Translations under genes and position numbers: made by a program | The notes under the pieces: model-generated | What the model was told of the DNA's origin: nothing | The model's database searches: none | What the model saw: only the letters and a program-made list of their open reading frames with translations | Shown: piece by piece, positions 39,814 through 49,735 of the stretch | Layout: each line of letters opens with the position of its first letter | How positions within the stretch are numbered: the first letter of the stretch is position 1 | Assembly: GCF_002260525.1 (NCBI RefSeq) | Contig: NZ_MRYI01000021.1 | Span: 62,001-126,000 of the forward strand | Direction: 5' to 3' | DNA: 64,000 nucleotides | Source of the DNA: Hahella sp. CCB-MM4 | Lineage (GTDB): Bacteria > Pseudomonadota > Gammaproteobacteria > Pseudomonadales > Oleiphilaceae

Positions 39814-40284
39814 CTATCGATCAAAACGATTCAGCACCATTCTCACCAAAGGCCAGAGCATCGCTGAAGTCAGGGCCGCCAGCATGTAGGTCATATCTGA
39901 CGCCGGATGGCTGATAAAGCCACCAATCCACCGATACAGCATCATGACAATTCCCACAATAATGAATACCACAAAAGATTGCTGAAGTGCCGGATATAGC
40001 TGAAGTCGCTGAATCATAGTCAGCACCAGATAGCTTTGAAGGCCAAGCGCCAGCGCATGAACCCCCAGAGCACTGCCGACCAGGACATCCCAGAACAAGC
40101 CTACCACCCAGGCAACGATAATGCCGAAGTGTGCGGGATGTCTCAGCGTCCAATAGAACATCACAAGAGATATCATTTCCGGACGTAGATACACCCAGAT
40201 ACCTGACAGCGGAAGAACGCCTAAGCAGAAGGCCAGAATGAAACTGACAACAAATAACAGGTAGTTTGGATCGTCCCGAGCCAT
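39814..40284 (-). CDS. mreD: Rod shape-determining protein MreD
   Basis: 156 residues from the ATG at 40282-40284 (MARDDPNYLLF), 10 nt after the mreC stop; the longer reading would overlap mreC. Five to six hydrophobic helices fill the protein. MreD is the inner membrane partner of MreC in the elongation complex. Confidence 0.93.
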   Translation of the reverse strand: MARDDPNYLLFVVSFILAFCLGVLPLSGIWVYLRPEMISLVMFYWTLRHPAHFGIIVAWVVGLFWDVLVGSALGVHALALGLQSYLVLTMIQRLQLYPALQQSFVVFIIVGIVMMLYRWIGGFISHPASDMTYMLAALTSAMLWPLVRMVLNRFDR

Positions 40285-40294
40285 CGCCTCAACC

Positions 40295-41173
40295 TTATTC
40301 AGTTGAAGCTGGCTGCCCGGCACCCTCTGCCGGCAGATTCTTTTCGCCTGCAGCCGGCTTACGGAACACCATGAGAATATGGCGGCTCCGATTCAGTTCC
40401 GCCAAGGGGCGCGCTTCCACCCGGGCAAAGGGCTCACCCGGATCGTGCACAATTGAGCTGACAACGGCTACAGGGTAGCCTGGAGGAAACTTTCCCCCCA
40501 AGCCTGAACTGACAAGGAGATCCCCTTCAATAATGTCGGCAGTATCCGGGACATTTGCCAGCTCCAGACGATCCAAGGCTCCGATTCCCACCAGAATACC
40601 CCGAACTCCGTTTCTATTAACCTGGATAGGAACAGCGTGATTGCTGTCTGAAATCAACAGTACCCGTGATGACAATGGAGTAACCTGGGTGACCTGCCCA
40701 AACAAACCCTGAGAGTCCAACACCGGCTGGCCGACATAGATACCATCATCGCTGCCTTTGTTGACAACAACCTGATGGGTATAGGGATCCGGACTGACAC
40801 CGATGATTTCAGCCACCAGCACAGAGTCGTCCACAACGGACGACGCATTCAGCAACTCTCGCAAACGGTTTACTTCCGCAGAAAGGGACGCCAGACGCTG
40901 TGATTTTGCTTCCAGGATGAGCATCCGATTACGTAATGCTTCATTTTCCTGCTGCAGATCCGTCCGCGATTTCATTGTGTCTTCCGTCCACTCCAGCAAA
41001 TCATCCGGAGCGCTGACAATCCACTGTACCGGAGCCACAACTGTCGACAACGCCTGTCTTAGTGGAGCGGTAAGATTGAAATGATAATCAGCCAGAATCA
41101 GGCCGACCGATACAACGGCCACTAATATCATTCGCGCGCCAAGGAAAGGTCCTTCAACGAAGATATTCTTAAT
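40295..41173 (-). CDS. mreC: Rod shape-determining protein MreC, ATT start
   Basis: 292 residues if translation starts at the ATT at 41171-41173. The first codons read IKNIFVEGPFLGARMILVA, which lines up column by column with the N-terminus of E. coli MreC (MKPIFSRGPSLQIRLILAV) so that ATT takes the place of the family's ATG. A perfect AGGAG (minus strand, 41181-41185) precedes it by 7 nt. The only ATG, at 41131, has no ribosome binding site and would remove the cytoplasmic start of the transmembrane helix. After the helix come a coiled coil (about 70-110: LQQENEALRNRM) and two beta domains (NDPYTHQVVVNKGS-like region, GLFGQVTQVTP). MreC organises the elongation synthases in the periplasm. 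Reading upstream of ATT meets TAG after eight codons. Confidence 0.9.
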   Translation of the reverse strand: MKNIFVEGPFLGARMILVAVVSVGLILADYHFNLTAPLRQALSTVVAPVQWIVSAPDDLLEWTEDTMKSRTDLQQENEALRNRMLILEAKSQRLASLSAEVNRLRELLNASSVVDDSVLVAEIIGVSPDPYTHQVVVNKGSDDGIYVGQPVLDSQGLFGQVTQVTPLSSRVLLISDSNHAVPIQVNRNGVRGILVGIGALDRLELANVPDTADIIEGDLLVSSGLGGKFPPGYPVAVVSSIVHDPGEPFARVEARPLAELNRSRHILMVFRKPAAGEKNLPAEGAGQPASTE

Positions 41174-41185
41174 GCCTGTTCTCCT
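41171..41185 (-). promoter_or_regulatory. Ribosome binding site and ATT start codon of mreC
   Basis: AGGAG at 41181-41185 (minus), 7-nt spacer, ATT at 41171-41173. Nothing else in the frame between the TAG upstream and the ATG 14 codons later is an ATG, GTG or TTG. AUU starts are known for infC in E. coli. Confidence 0.75.
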
Positions 41186-41226
41186 GTTATCTGTCTATTG
41201 GTCGAGGAACCATAAAGATTATATGG

Positions 41227-41253
41227 AAAAATCCGGAGAACTGGCTCCGGATT
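41227..41253 (-). terminator. Terminator or attenuator between mreB and mreC
   Basis: Minus-strand arms AATCCGGAG (41245-41253) and CTCCGGATT (41230-41238), 6-nt loop, followed by three more T to give a run of five. It lies 76 nt after the mreB stop and would let mreB be made in excess over mreC and mreD. Confidence 0.7.
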
Positions 41254-41328
41254 CTTGCATAAGCACCTGCGGCCGATTTTTAAACCCACTGTTTAAGAAG
41301 CAGCTTTAAAGAACCGTGCTTTAACAGT

Positions 41329-42372
<1,044 letters not shown>

Positions 42373-42616
42373 TTAGAATCCGTAATTATTCAGGTTGGGC
42401 ATGCTGCGGCAACTTTAACAGTGGCGACGTGACAGAGCAAGCAGCATTTGCCCGCCACTACGGGCTCTTGGGGCCACCCAAGTGCTTGATTGCAGGTCGC
42501 TGCAGCTGCATTAATTCTTATTAAATATAAAATCGCCGCCTGGCTTCCGTTACCCATCGATGCCGACGATATCCCGCCCAGGTGCCCCTAGAGCCGAAGA
42601 AATCCTTCGCAGTTCC

Positions 42617-42647
42617 TTTACACTGACCATAGACTGACAATTATAAT
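42617..42647 (+). promoter_or_regulatory. Candidate promoter of gatCAB
   Basis: Perfect TATAAT at 42642-42647 with TTTACA at 42617-42622; the 19-nt spacer is longer than ideal. It points towards gatC and lies about 190 nt upstream of its start. Confidence 0.4.
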
Positions 42648-42803
42648 AGACGGTTTTTAGACTGAAGGCTGGCGGAAAACCATATTTAACGCCCACCACC
42701 CCGCATTTGAGAACCTTATCTCATTGTAGAACAGCCAATTAGTTCCCTCCCTGGGCTGTCATTTATATAGGGGGCGGAATGAAAGAGAAAAGAAAGATGA
42801 AAG

Positions 42804-42830
42804 AAATGGGGCAAATGGAGCAAATGGAGA
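42804..42830 (+). repeat. Three 9-nt repeats with Shine-Dalgarno-like cores before gatC
   Basis: AAATGGGGC (42804-42812), AAATGGAGC (42813-42821), AAATGGAGA (42822-42830) in exact tandem within a purine-only stretch that begins near 42774. The last GGAG, 10 nt before the GTG start, is the working ribosome binding site; the others are extra copies. Confidence 0.75.
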
Positions 42831-42837
42831 GTAAAAC

Positions 42838-43125
42838 GTGACAATTCAATCAGATGAGCTGGTCAAAATCGCTTATCTGGCCAAGTTGCAGATTGACGCT
42901 GACAACACCGCCAGACTGACCCGTGACCTGGACCAGATTCTGAACTTTGTTGATCAGATGAAGTCTGTCGATACCACCCAGGTGGAACCTTTGAGTAATC
43001 CACTGGAGATGACCCAGCGCCTGCGCAAAGACGAAGTTACTGAAATCAATCAACGGGACGCCTTCCAGAATATTGCGCCGGCTACCGAGGCAGGCCTTTA
43101 TCTCGTGCCCAAGGTAATTGAATAG
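42838..43125 (+). CDS. gatC: Glu/Asp-tRNA amidotransferase subunit C
   Basis: 95 residues with a GTG start. Typical GatC: VKIAYLAKLQID at the start, DLDQILNFVDQMKSVDTTQVEPLSNPLE in the middle and a C-terminal GLYLVPKVIE. GatC wraps and stabilises GatA and GatB; the enzyme converts Glu-tRNA(Gln) (and Asp-tRNA(Asn)) to the amide form, so the organism uses the indirect pathway for at least one of these tRNAs. The stop codon lies in the first unit of a 16-nt tandem repeat. Confidence 0.95.
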   Translation: MTIQSDELVKIAYLAKLQIDADNTARLTRDLDQILNFVDQMKSVDTTQVEPLSNPLEMTQRLRKDEVTEINQRDAFQNIAPATEAGLYLVPKVIE

Positions 43126-43164
43126 AAAGGTTATTGAATAAATCTGGCATTGAATAAGACTTGG
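43117..43164. repeat. 16-nt tandem repeat with stop codons at gatC end
   Basis: ATTGAATA[G/A] followed by 7 variable bases, three times at exact 16-nt period (43117, 43133, 43149). Each unit carries a TAG or TAA, and because 16 is not a multiple of three these stops occupy all three plus-strand frames (43123, 43139, 43155). Confidence 0.8.
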
Positions 43165-43238
43165 CCACCGAACGGGATTATCCGGCAACGCTGCATACAA
43201 CGACCGGTGCCATATAAACGTTTCAACAAGAGTTCACC

Positions 43239-44687
43239 ATGTTACCAGAATCCATCAGCGAACTACTTAAAGGCCTGGAGAGTAAAACTTTCTCATCCGA
43301 GGAAATCACCCGCGCCTACCTTGATAAGATCAAGCAACATAATGATACCCTGAACTGTTTTATCACGGTCACCGAGGAGCAGGCTCTGGCCGCGGCGAAA
43401 GCCTCGGACCAGCGTAGATCTGAGGGCAAAGCCGGCCTCATTGAAGGTATCCCGGTTGCTCACAAGGACCTGTTCTGTTCAACAGGAGTAAAAACCACCT
43501 GCGGATCACGGATGCTGGAAAACTTCATCCCCCCATACGAATCCACAGTGACTGGAAAATTTGCCGAAGCAGGCGCTGTCAGCCTGGGCAAAACCAACAT
43601 GGACGAGTTCGCCATGGGCTCTTCTAACGAGAACAGTTATTACGGTCCTGTCAAAAACCCCTGGAACATCGAGTGTGTTCCCGGAGGTTCCTCTGGTGGC
43701 TCTGCAGCAGCGGTAGCAGCAGGTCTGTGCGCCGCAGCGACCGGCACGGATACCGGCGGATCGATTCGTCAACCAGCGGCTTTTTGCGGCATCACCGGCC
43801 TCAAGCCCACCTATGGGAGAGTGTCCCGCCTGGGAATGATAGCGTTTGCCTCCAGCCTGGACCAGGGCGGCCCCATGGCACGAACAGCCGAAGACACCGC
43901 TCTGCTACTCAATGTTATGGCAGGCCACGACCCCAAGGATTCCACAAGTTCAACTCAAGCCGTGGAAGACTATACCGCATCCCTGAATCAGGATTTGAGC
44001 GGCACCCGCATCGGACTGCCCAAAGAGTATTTCTCCGGAAACCTTGACGCAGACATGGGCAAAGCTCTGGAAGCGGCGATCAAAGTGTATGAGTCTCTCG
44101 GTGCTTCGGTTGAGGAGATTTCACTACCACATACTGAGCTGTCCGTACCGGCATATTACGTCATCGCTCCGGCGGAAGCTTCCGCCAACCTGTCTCGTTT
44201 TGATGGCGTACGCTACGGCCATCGCTGTGACAGCCCTAAAGACCTGGAAGACTTATACCGTCGCTCCCGGGCAGAAGGCTTCGGCGCGGAAGTTCAACGC
44301 CGGATTCTGGTCGGCACCTATGCATTGTCCGCAGGCTATTTTGATGCTTACTACCGTCAGGCCCAGAAAATTCGCCGTTTGATCAAAGAGGATTTTGTCC
44401 GCGCATTTGACCACATCGACGCCATTCTGTGCCCGACAACACCAAGCACAGCATTTAAGATCGGAAGCAAGACTGACGACCCGGTACAAATGTACCTTGA
44501 AGACATATTCACCATTCCCACCAGTCTCGCCGGCCTGCCGGCAATGGCACTGCCCTGTGGCGAAAAAGGCGGAATGCCCGTGGGAATGCAATTGATCGGT
44601 AACTACTTCAACGAAAGCAAACTGCTGAACATGGCACACAAGTTCCAATTGGAGACTGACTGGCATCTACGCCGCCCGGAACTTTGA
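43239..44687 (+). CDS. gatA: Glu/Asp-tRNA amidotransferase subunit A
   Basis: 482 residues of the amidase signature family. The Ser-cisSer-Lys triad is visible: Lys76 (PVAHKDLF), Ser151 ([14 protein letters not shown]) and Ser175 ([12 protein letters not shown]). GatA releases ammonia from glutamine for transfer to GatB. Full length; 113 nt after gatC and 72 nt before gatB. Confidence 0.97.
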   Translation: MLPESISELLKGLESKTFSSEEITRAYLDKIKQHNDTLNCFITVTEEQALAAAKASDQRRSEGKAGLIEGIPVAHKDLFCSTGVKTTCGSRMLENFIPPYESTVTGKFAEAGAVSLGKTNMDEFAMGSSNENSYYGPVKNPWNIECVPGGSSGGSAAAVAAGLCAAATGTDTGGSIRQPAAFCGITGLKPTYGRVSRLGMIAFASSLDQGGPMARTAEDTALLLNVMAGHDPKDSTSSTQAVEDYTASLNQDLSGTRIGLPKEYFSGNLDADMGKALEAAIKVYESLGASVEEISLPHTELSVPAYYVIAPAEASANLSRFDGVRYGHRCDSPKDLEDLYRRSRAEGFGAEVQRRILVGTYALSAGYFDAYYRQAQKIRRLIKEDFVRAFDHIDAILCPTTPSTAFKIGSKTDDPVQMYLEDIFTIPTSLAGLPAMALPCGEKGGMPVGMQLIGNYFNESKLLNMAHKFQLETDWHLRRPEL

Positions 44688-44720
44688 TCGCTGCAGTTAC
44701 TGACAAAAATACAAATTGAC

Positions 44721-44752
44721 GACCTGAATAGGTCCTGACCTGATAAAAGAGG
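44721..44752. repeat. 16-nt direct repeat before gatB
   Basis: Two adjacent 16-nt units (44721-44736 and 44737-44752) both begin GACCTGA; the rest is diverged. The first unit also folds as GACCT/AGGTC. Confidence 0.4.
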
Positions 44753-44759
44753 TTACAAG

Positions 44760-46205
44760 ATGGAATGGGAAGTGGTCATCGGGCTTGAGATCCACGTACA
44801 GCTCGCCACCAAATCCAAGATTTTTTCCGGCTCCAGTACTGCTTTCGGTGCTGAACCGAACACCCAGGCCAGTGCCGTTGATCTGGCCATGCCGGGAATG
44901 CTTCCGGTTATGAACCAAGAAGCCGTGCGCATGGCGGTTAAATTCGGCTTGGCGATCGAAGCAGAGGTTGCTGAGCGGTCAGTGTTTGACCGCAAAAACT
45001 ATTTCTACCCGGATCTTCCCAAAGGCTACCAGATCAGCCAGCTGGAGTTCCCGATCGTGAAGACCGGCCATGTGGACATTCACCTGGACGACGGCACCAA
45101 GAAAACCATTGGTGTCACCCGTGCTCACCTCGAAGAGGACGCCGGCAAAAGTCTGCATGAAGATTTCCACGGCATGACGGGTATCGACCTGAACCGTGCA
45201 GGCACTCCACTACTGGAAATCGTCTCTGAGCCAGACATCAGAAGTGCCAAGGAAGCCGTGGCTTACCTGAAAAAGATCCACTCAATTGTGACCTACCTCG
45301 GTATTTCAGATGGCGACATGTCACAAGGTTCCATGCGTTGTGACTGTAACGTATCCCTGCGTCCGAAGGGACAGGAAGAGTTTGGCACCCGGACGGAAAT
45401 CAAGAACGTCAACTCATTCCGCTTTGTGGAAAAAGCCATTAATACCGAAATCGAGCGCCAGATGGATATTCTGGAGAACGGTGGCAGCATTGAGCAGGAA
45501 ACCCGCCTGTACGATGCAGACAAAGATGAAACCCGCTCCATGCGGAGCAAGGAGTTCGCTAACGATTACCGATACTTCCCGGATCCTGACCTGCTGCCAA
45601 TCGAAATCGATCAGGCATATATAGAGGAAGTACGGAAAACACTCCCTGAACTACCGGAAGCTAAAATTGCCCGTTTCTGCAACGAATACGGACTGTCTGA
45701 CGTGGATGCCGGCATCCTTGCTGCCACTCGCGAACAGGCGGATTATTTCGAAGCGGTGGCGGCGAAATCCGGCGATGCCAAAATGGCAGCCAACTGGGTG
45801 ATGGGAGAGTTGGCGAAATACCTGAACCAGAACAATCTGGACATCGCCCAATCCCCGATCAACGCCGACGCTCTTGGTGGCCTGATCCTGCGAATCAAAG
45901 ACAATACAGTCTCAGGCAAAATCGCCAAGGATGTATTCGACGCAATGTGGAACGAAGGTGGTGAAGCCGATGCAATCATCAAAGCTAAAGATCTCATACA
46001 GGTAACAGACACCAGCACAATCGAAGCCATCGTGGACGAAGTTCTGGCGAACAATGCTGCACAGGTTGAACAATACCGTGCTGCCGAAGAAGCCAAGCGG
46101 GGCAAAATGATTGGCTTCTTCGTCGGACAGACAATGAAAGCTTCCAAGGGCAAAGCCAACCCTCAGCAGGTGAATGAGATCCTCAATAAGAAGCTGAATG
46201 GCTGA
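44760..46205 (+). CDS. gatB: Glu/Asp-tRNA amidotransferase subunit B
   Basis: 481 residues, full length. Starts [24 protein letters not shown]; the kinase-like domain has [14 protein letters not shown] and [17 protein letters not shown], followed by the C-terminal YqeY-like tail domain ([22 protein letters not shown]). GatB phosphorylates the mischarged aminoacyl-tRNA and amidates it with ammonia from GatA. Ends the gatCAB operon at the terminator 46228-46256. Confidence 0.97.
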   Translation: MEWEVVIGLEIHVQLATKSKIFSGSSTAFGAEPNTQASAVDLAMPGMLPVMNQEAVRMAVKFGLAIEAEVAERSVFDRKNYFYPDLPKGYQISQLEFPIVKTGHVDIHLDDGTKKTIGVTRAHLEEDAGKSLHEDFHGMTGIDLNRAGTPLLEIVSEPDIRSAKEAVAYLKKIHSIVTYLGISDGDMSQGSMRCDCNVSLRPKGQEEFGTRTEIKNVNSFRFVEKAINTEIERQMDILENGGSIEQETRLYDADKDETRSMRSKEFANDYRYFPDPDLLPIEIDQAYIEEVRKTLPELPEAKIARFCNEYGLSDVDAGILAATREQADYFEAVAAKSGDAKMAANWVMGELAKYLNQNNLDIAQSPINADALGGLILRIKDNTVSGKIAKDVFDAMWNEGGEADAIIKAKDLIQVTDTSTIEAIVDEVLANNAAQVEQYRAAEEAKRGKMIGFFVGQTMKASKGKANPQQVNEILNKKLNG

Positions 46206-46227
46206 AACGCATTCCAATCACACAGCC

Positions 46228-46256
46228 AAAAAAAGGGACCCTCGGGTCCCTTTTTA
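46228..46256. terminator. Bidirectional terminator gatB / emrB
   Basis: Stem GGGACC (46235-46240) with GGTCCC (46245-46250), loop CTCG, seven A before and five T after. It serves gatB on plus and emrB on minus. Confidence 0.9.
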
Positions 46257-46278
46257 TTTCTTCAATTTGAGCAGAAAC

Positions 46279-47826
46279 TCAATCAATCACTTCGACTCGC
46301 GCGATCTGTCTTTTGGGCGACTTCAGTAACAACAATAACGGAATCGCAGACAGAGTCACAAACATCATCAACCTGAAATCCTGCAAATAGGCCAGCGTTA
46401 GCGCCTCACGAGTTACCTGCATATTCAGTGTGGCCAGGCCCTGCACTGAATTCAGGCTATACACCCCAGCCTCAACGGCCTGCTGTAGCGGCTGACTGAA
46501 CGGGTGAATATAATCCGCAAAGGCCGCATGGTTAATCTGAGTTCTCTGGGATAAATAGGTAATCACCAGGGATATACCAATACTGCTTCCGATGTTACGC
46601 ATCAGACTGAACAGAGCAGTTCCCTCATTACGGTAATGTGGTGAGAGAGTCGAAAACGCAATGGTCGACAGTGGAACAAAGAGAAAACCCAGCCCGGCCC
46701 CCTGAGTTATACCGGTCCATATGATCTCCCAACTGCTGACTTCAGGAGTAAACCTTGTCATTTCCCACAACGCAAAACTGGTCAGCAGCAGACCGGCGAG
46801 AATCATATAGCGCGCATCCACCCTTCCAGACAAACGCCCGACAGTCATCATGGCGGCCATGGTGCCAAGCCCTCGCGGAGCCAGGATATATCCCACATCG
46901 ATCACCGGATACCCCATTAAATTCTGCATAAACGGCGGCAACAGAGCCATGGTAGCCAGGAGAATGACTCCCACCACAAAAATAAAAATCAGGCCCACAC
47001 TGAAATTGCGATCCCTGAACATTCCCGGCTCGATAAACGGATGCTTATGGGTAAAGATATGCGCAATGAAGAGATAGAAGCCCAGCCCGACCAGCATCGC
47101 TTCAATCACCACTTCTCTGCTGGCAAACCAATCGAGCGACTCTCCCCTGTCCAACATCATCTGCAGGGCACCAATTCCGAGACTCAACATGGCAAACCCC
47201 ATAAGATCAAAACGTTTGGTACGGTCAATCGGAGTCTCACTGACAAAAGCCGCCAATCCAAACCACGCCAGCAATCCAAAAGGAAGGTTGATATAGAACA
47301 CCCAGCGCCAGTTATAGTATTCGGTCAGCCAGCCGCCGAGCGAAGGCCCCAGAATCGGCCCCACCATTACTCCAACACCCCACATAGCCATTGCGGAACC
47401 GTGTTTTTCAGGGGGATAAGTATCCAATAATACCGACTGAGACAAAGGAACCAGGCAAGCTCCGAACACCCCCTGAAGCATTCGGAAGATAACGATCTGA
47501 TCCAGGCTTTGGGCCGCGCCACACAACATGGAAGCAACTGTAAAGCCGACGACCGACCACATGAAAACCCTTTTGCGACCAAGCCGGGCTGTCAGAAAGC
47601 CGGTTAAAGGCATAAAAATCGCAGCGGCGACAATATAGGAAGTCAGAACCCATGAAATCTGGTCCTGGGTCGCCAACATGGAGCCCTGCATATGAGGCAG
47701 AGCCACATTGGCTATGGTGGTATCCAGAGCTTGCATGATGGTTGCCAGCATCACCGATACCGTGACAAAAACCGCTTTGCTGCCTTCTGATTGCGCAGGC
47801 AATGCGGGAGAGATCGCAGCAGACAC
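46279..47826 (-). CDS. emrB: EmrB/QacA family multidrug exporter (DHA2)
   Basis: 515 residues with about 14 hydrophobic helices, the DHA2 family of the major facilitator superfamily. The family motif LDTTIANVALPHM is at helix 1 and the motif A region TARLGRKRVF between helices 2 and 3. With a membrane fusion protein (EmrA) and an outer membrane channel such as TolC it expels hydrophobic drugs. It begins 11 nt after the emrA stop, so the two form an operon under the marR gene. Confidence 0.93.
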   Translation of the reverse strand: MSAAISPALPAQSEGSKAVFVTVSVMLATIMQALDTTIANVALPHMQGSMLATQDQISWVLTSYIVAAAIFMPLTGFLTARLGRKRVFMWSVVGFTVASMLCGAAQSLDQIVIFRMLQGVFGACLVPLSQSVLLDTYPPEKHGSAMAMWGVGVMVGPILGPSLGGWLTEYYNWRWVFYINLPFGLLAWFGLAAFVSETPIDRTKRFDLMGFAMLSLGIGALQMMLDRGESLDWFASREVVIEAMLVGLGFYLFIAHIFTHKHPFIEPGMFRDRNFSVGLIFIFVVGVILLATMALLPPFMQNLMGYPVIDVGYILAPRGLGTMAAMMTVGRLSGRVDARYMILAGLLLTSFALWEMTRFTPEVSSWEIIWTGITQGAGLGFLFVPLSTIAFSTLSPHYRNEGTALFSLMRNIGSSIGISLVITYLSQRTQINHAAFADYIHPFSQPLQQAVEAGVYSLNSVQGLATLNMQVTREALTLAYLQDFRLMMFVTLSAIPLLLLLKSPKRQIARVEVID

Positions 47827-47837
47827 AACTTCTACCT

Positions 47838-48917
47838 CTAGAGAGACACGCCCAGCAATTGGCGACGATAACCGGTATCGATCTCAACGACTGCGCTTAA
47901 ACCTGCCAACAGTTGCGCCATGGCCCCATCATCAATCAACTTGATTCTGACAGGCACACGCTGCGCCACCTTCACCCAGTTACCGGTCGCATTCTGTGCC
48001 GGAAGAACCGAGAACTCAGCCCCGGTCGCAGGACTCAGGCTTTCCACTATCCCTTCCCAGGATCTGTCCGGGTAGGTGTCCACGCGCACCGCAACAGTTT
48101 GTCCGGGACGCACATGGGTCAGGTCGGTTTCAATAAAGTTCGCCTCTATCCAGGGTTCTGCACTTGCCACCAATGCCATGATACTGCTACCGGCTGAGAC
48201 ATATTGGCCCGGCTGGGGAATCTTGCTGACTCTCCCTCCAATAGGCGCACGCACAACAGATTTTTCAAGATTAAGTCTGGCCTGATCCAATTCAGAAAGA
48301 GCGACCAGATAACTGGGATGGCTTTCTACCGGAGCATCAAGATCCCCACCAAGAGACTCGATAATCCGCCCAAGATCCTGCTTGCTCGCATTTAACTGCT
48401 GGAGCGCTAACTGGGAGGTTTGCTGGGCGTTCTCGAGCTGAGAAGCAGAGACATAATGCTTGGCGATAAGATCTTCCTGACGCTTTTGTTCCTTTTTGGC
48501 AAAATCAAAGCGAGTTTTCGCCAGATCCACTTCAGCCAACTTTTCCCGATAACTTGCCTTCAAAGCCAGTAAATCTGTTTTCACCTGAGCCAACCTGGCT
48601 TCCGCTTTTTTGACCGCCAATTCAAATGTCGCCGGATCAAGCTGCAATAAAGGCTCACCGACATTGACCACCTGATTTTCACGGACCATCACTATCTGAA
48701 CCATACCGGAGACGTCAGAGCTGACAGAAACTTTGTCCGCTTTAACATAGGCATTATCTGTCTCTACATAACGCCCTCCCAACAGATAGAACACGACTGA
48801 GGCTACCGCAACAATCAAGGGTACAACGACCAGGAGAATCACCCTTTTATGGGAACTCCGGTCGGCTTCAACCTCACTCATTACTGCTTTTTCTGCAGGA
48901 GTTGGTGCCATGCTCAT
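47838..48917 (-). CDS. emrA: EmrA/HlyD family membrane fusion protein
   Basis: 359 residues from the ATG at 48915-48917, 10 nt after AGGAG; another ATG two codons on is possible. One transmembrane helix (about 26-46), the N-terminal half-barrel YVETDNAYVKADKVSVSSDVSGMV, a coiled-coil hairpin (about 100-200: ARLAQVKTDLLALKASYREKLAEVDL) and the lipoyl half VVRAPIGGRVSKIP. It bridges EmrB to an outer membrane channel. Confidence 0.93.
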   Translation of the reverse strand: MSMAPTPAEKAVMSEVEADRSSHKRVILLVVVPLIVAVASVVFYLLGGRYVETDNAYVKADKVSVSSDVSGMVQIVMVRENQVVNVGEPLLQLDPATFELAVKKAEARLAQVKTDLLALKASYREKLAEVDLAKTRFDFAKKEQKRQEDLIAKHYVSASQLENAQQTSQLALQQLNASKQDLGRIIESLGGDLDAPVESHPSYLVALSELDQARLNLEKSVVRAPIGGRVSKIPQPGQYVSAGSSIMALVASAEPWIEANFIETDLTHVRPGQTVAVRVDTYPDRSWEGIVESLSPATGAEFSVLPAQNATGNWVKVAQRVPVRIKLIDDGAMAQLLAGLSAVVEIDTGYRRQLLGVSL

Positions 48918-48957
48918 AAAAATCAAACTCCTCTGAATATATGGGGGTAATGCAAGC

Positions 48958-49386
48958 TTATCCCTGCATTAAATTACTTCGGATCCTTCGCATAGTTTCC
49001 ATGAAGGCCTCAACCTCCTGCTCTGACAATCCCTTCAAAGCATTTTCCCGTATGACAGCTGCCACTTCCTTAACTGCCTCAAGATGAGGTTCCGCTCCGG
49101 GCAGCAGATAGAGCCTGTAAGCACGCCGATCTTCAGGATCTTTTCGGCGCTCCACAGCTTTCTCTTCTTCAAGCCGATCAATCAATCGCGCCAGAGTAAT
49201 TGGCTGTATATCCATCAGATCTGCCAGTTCCACCTGTCTGACACCTTCATGCCGGGCAACATATATCAATGTTTTGGCCTCAGCGTGCGTCAGTGAGCTG
49301 AGCTCCAGTCTGCTCTGATATGCCCGACGAAGCAGCCGGGCAACATCGTTCACCAGGAAGCCGAGACTATCTTTCTGCAATTTCAT
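48958..49386 (-). CDS. MarR family regulator of emrAB
   Basis: 142 residues from the ATG at 49384-49386 (MKLQKDSLGFLVNDVARLLRRAY); an ATG two codons earlier is equally possible. Winged helix with TLARLIDRLEEEKAVERRKDPEDRRAYRLYLL, the usual wing and recognition helix. MarR proteins of this kind bind their own promoter and are released by ligands. It is first in the marR-emrA-emrB operon (41 nt before emrA), so it most likely represses the operon; a matching palindrome is at 49402-49414. Confidence 0.92.
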   Translation of the reverse strand: MKLQKDSLGFLVNDVARLLRRAYQSRLELSSLTHAEAKTLIYVARHEGVRQVELADLMDIQPITLARLIDRLEEEKAVERRKDPEDRRAYRLYLLPGAEPHLEAVKEVAAVIRENALKGLSEQEVEAFMETMRRIRSNLMQG

Positions 49387-49401
49387 AAGCATTCCATTTA
49401 G

Positions 49402-49441
49402 TAAGCTTTGCTTATTATATGCATAACTGATCAACAATCAA
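49402..49441 (-). promoter_or_regulatory. Promoter and candidate operator of marR-emrAB
   Basis: On minus: TTGATT (49436-49441), 16-nt spacer, TATAAT (49414-49419). Immediately downstream, TAAGC-TTT-GCTTA (49402-49414) is a perfect inverted repeat overlapping the edge of the -10 box and the start site, a usual place for a MarR operator. Confidence 0.6.
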
Positions 49442-49571
49442 TCTCTCGTTACATTCGGAGTTTCACCTAGATACCCACAACTATCAGCTGCAGCTCAGCA
49501 TTCGAGAGAGGGATCAATAACTGAAAAGAAAGAACAAGCAACTGAAGTCACCTCCAATAAAAAGCAATGAG

Positions 49572-49657
49572 GCACTCAGCAATAAAACTGTCTGAAAAGG
49601 AAACTGGAAAAGGAATTGGGAAAGAAAGTAAGGAAAGGAAAGGAATGGAAAGAAAGC
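49572..49657 (+). other. Purine-rich tract between marR and rimO
   Basis: From about 49598 to 49656 the plus strand is nearly all A and G, with loosely repeated GAAAAGGAA and GGAAAG units; the other strand is a C/T tract that lies after the rimO hairpin. No gene is present in 49442-49735. It may help rho-dependent ending of rimO or simply be a decayed repeat. Confidence 0.5.
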
Positions 49658-49669
49658 TAAGTCAAATTC

Positions 49670-49690
49670 GGGCGCTGAATGTCAGCGCCC
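49670..49690 (-). terminator. Hairpin after rimO
   Basis: Perfect 9-bp stem GGGCGCTGA (49670-49678) with TCAGCGCCC (49682-49690), 3-nt loop, 46 nt after the rimO stop. On minus it is followed by GAATTTGACTT and then the pyrimidine tract, so it is a plausible terminator with a weak T-run. Confidence 0.55.
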
Positions 49691-49735
49691 GATCAATTCT
49701 GAATCCTATAGATCAGGAAACCTGGTTTCTCGAGT

